From Pseudomonadota bacterium (GTDB lineage Bacteria > Pseudomonadota > Alphaproteobacteria > Micropepsales > Micropepsaceae), in NCBI GenBank assembly GCA_021808875.1, contig JAKBAU010000196.1, positions 1 to 7,036 on the forward strand: DNA of 7,036 bases, in the 5' to 3' direction. Made by a program: the position numbers and the translations under genes. Positions 5,704 through 7,036 of the stretch are shown in pieces (the first letter of the stretch is position 1; each line of letters opens with the position of its first letter). A model generated the notes under the pieces. It made no database searches. It worked only from the letters and a program-made list of their open reading frames with translations, and was not told where the DNA came from.

Positions 5704-7036
5704 TTACTCGGACTTGACCTTTACATATGTACCAGGCGCTTCGTCGAGTGCCGGCAATTTGCCATCGCCAGGCTGACGTGCTGGAACCTGTTCGCCGGAT
5801 AAGGGTCCCAGCCAGGCAACAAGATCGGGCCACCATGAACCCTTGTGTTCCTTGGCACCCTCGAACCAGGTTTCGAAGCGCTCTGGTCGTGCGTCATTGG
5901 TCCAATATTGGTACTTCTGTGCTGACGGTGGATTGACGACTCCGGCAATATGGCCACTGCCAGCAAGAATAAAGCGAATCGGTCCGCCCATCAGGTGTGT
6001 GGTCTTGTAGATGGAACGACACGGAGCGATGTGATCTTCGCGCGCGCTTTGCAGATAGACTGGAATGGTAACGCGCTTCAGATCAAGACGGACATTGTCC
6101 AGCGTGAGCTGCCCCTTGGCGAGGGCATTGTCGCGATAGAACTTACGCAAATAGAACAGATGGGCCGATGCAGGCATACGCGTGGAATCGGCATTCCAGT
6201 AGAGCAGATCGAAGGGCAGAGGGGTCTTGCCCAGAAGGTAATTGCTGATGACGAAGGACCAGATCAGGTCATTGGCGCGCAGCATGTTGAAGGTGGTGGC
6301 CATTTTGCTGCCCTTCAGCACACCTCCGCTAGCCTTCATCGCCTCTTCCAGCGACTTGAGCTGCGGGTCATCAACGAATAGCGACAGATCCCCCGCTTCG
6401 GAAAAATCTGTCTGAGCTGCGAAGAAGATCGCGGCCGCAACGCGGTCATCCTGGGTTGCCGCCATATAGGCAAGGGTGGCAGACAGGAGTGTGCCGCCGA
6501 TGCAGTACCCGATGGTATTTACCTTACGCTCGCCAGTGGCGGCATAGACCGCGTCGAGGGCAGCAAAAATGCCTTCGCGCATGTAGTCGCTGAAGCTCTT
6601 CTGGGCGAGACGGGCGTCCGGATTGACCCAGGACACCACGAACACCGTGTAGCCTTGTTGCACCATCCAGCGGATGAATGAATTCTCGGGCTTGAGGTCA
6701 AGGATGTAGAACTTGTTGATCCAGGGCGGAAAGATCAGCAGCGGCCGCCGAAAAACCGTCGCCGTGGTTGGAGCAAATTGCAGGAGTTCGATCAGATCGT
6801 TGCGAAACACCACCTTGCCGGGAGCGGTGGCGATGTTCTCGCCAATGTGAAAGCCGTCCGCAGACTGGCGGATGGCGAGGTCACCGCCACCGCGCTCCAT
6901 GTCATCCAAGAGGTTCTTGAACCCGTTGATGAGGTTTTCACCATTGGTGTTGAGGGTGGTACGCAACACTTCGGGATTGGTCAGAACGAAATTACTGGGC
7001 GCCATCGCATCGGCAAATTGCTTGGTGAAAAACTCG
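5704..7036 (-). CDS. phaC: Class I polyhydroxyalkanoate synthase, 5' end outside the window
   Basis: This gene encodes the enzyme that polymerises (R)-3-hydroxyacyl-CoA, typically 3-hydroxybutyryl-CoA, into storage polyester at the granule surface. The frame is open through the right edge: ten codons precede the ATG at 7005 and read EFFTKQFADA, matching the usual class I sequence before MSPANF. The ATG is therefore internal, and roughly 145 N-terminal residues are missing. Counting from that ATG, the lipase-like box GYCIGG carries the catalytic cysteine C168. D324 in REDHIAP and H352 in GSGHIAGVVNPP complete the triad; their spacing of 28 residues equals that in Cupriavidus PhaC. PPWINKFYILDL (93-104), TPLPFDLLYWN (261-271) and EHKGSWWPDW-like EHKGSWWPDL (386-395) are also classic. 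The C-terminus ends APGTYVKVKSE as expected, so the 3' end is intact. The MFS gene follows closely. Confidence 0.97.
   Translation of the reverse strand, partial: EFFTKQFADAMAPSNFVLTNPEVLRTTLNTNGENLINGFKNLLDDMERGGGDLAIRQSADGFHIGENIATAPGKVVFRNDLIELLQFAPTTATVFRRPLLIFPPWINKFYILDLKPENSFIRWMVQQGYTVFVVSWVNPDARLAQKSFSDYMREGIFAALDAVYAATGERKVNTIGYCIGGTLLSATLAYMAATQDDRVAAAIFFAAQTDFSEAGDLSLFVDDPQLKSLEEAMKASGGVLKGSKMATTFNMLRANDLIWSFVISNYLLGKTPLPFDLLYWNADSTRMPASAHLFYLRKFYRDNALAKGQLTLDNVRLDLKRVTIPVYLQSAREDHIAPCRSIYKTTHLMGGPIRFILAGSGHIAGVVNPPSAQKYQYWTNDARPERFETWFEGAKEHKGSWWPDLVAWLGPLSGEQVPARQPGDGKLPALDEAPGTYVKVKSE

Noticed and set aside
5950..6381. Plus-strand open frame of 143 codons opposite phaC
   Set aside because: It is a mirror of conserved phaC codons with no recognisable protein features.
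6976..7036. ATG at 7005 as the true start of a short PHA synthase
   Set aside because: The ten upstream codons match the conserved class I sequence, and the frame stays open to the window edge, so the gene continues beyond it.

Overview
This window reads as ordinary, gene-dense chromosome from a fairly GC-rich proteobacterium, most likely an alphaproteobacterium. That placement is inference. It rests on the short (type 2) ArgC, a class I polyhydroxyalkanoate synthase, and general protein style; no rRNA or tRNA is present to confirm it. Five protein-coding genes fill nearly all of the sequence, in two divergent blocks followed by a convergent junction. I see no insertion sequence, prophage, CRISPR array, tRNA or rRNA.

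Layout from left to right. (1) A leftward pstS-type periplasmic phosphate-binding protein (34-1131). It has a clear signal peptide and starts at TTG behind a strong ribosome binding site. (2) A divergent control region of about 300 bases (1132-1433). It holds a perfect 9-bp inverted repeat and one half-site resembling a Pho box. (3) A rightward run of three closely spaced genes: a PLP-dependent aromatic-L-amino-acid decarboxylase-type enzyme (1434-2846), a type 2 argC (2879-3826), and a PaiB-like FMN-binding regulator (3836-4459). (4) A leftward pair: a class I phaC cut by the right edge of the window (5704-7036), followed 32 bases downstream by a Bcr/CflA-type MFS exporter (4451-5671). The 3' ends of paiB and the exporter overlap by nine bases.

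Functionally, the window combines phosphate capture, amine formation from an amino acid, a step of arginine/ornithine synthesis, a flavin-binding protein of a family linked to repression and polyamine metabolism, carbon storage as polyhydroxyalkanoate, and small-molecule efflux. The decarboxylase-argC-paiB unit is the most interesting part. All three genes touch amino acid or amine metabolism and are probably co-transcribed, but a shared pathway is inference. I found no evidence of a new kind of system. The best leads are the palindrome in the divergent promoter region and the three-gene unit.
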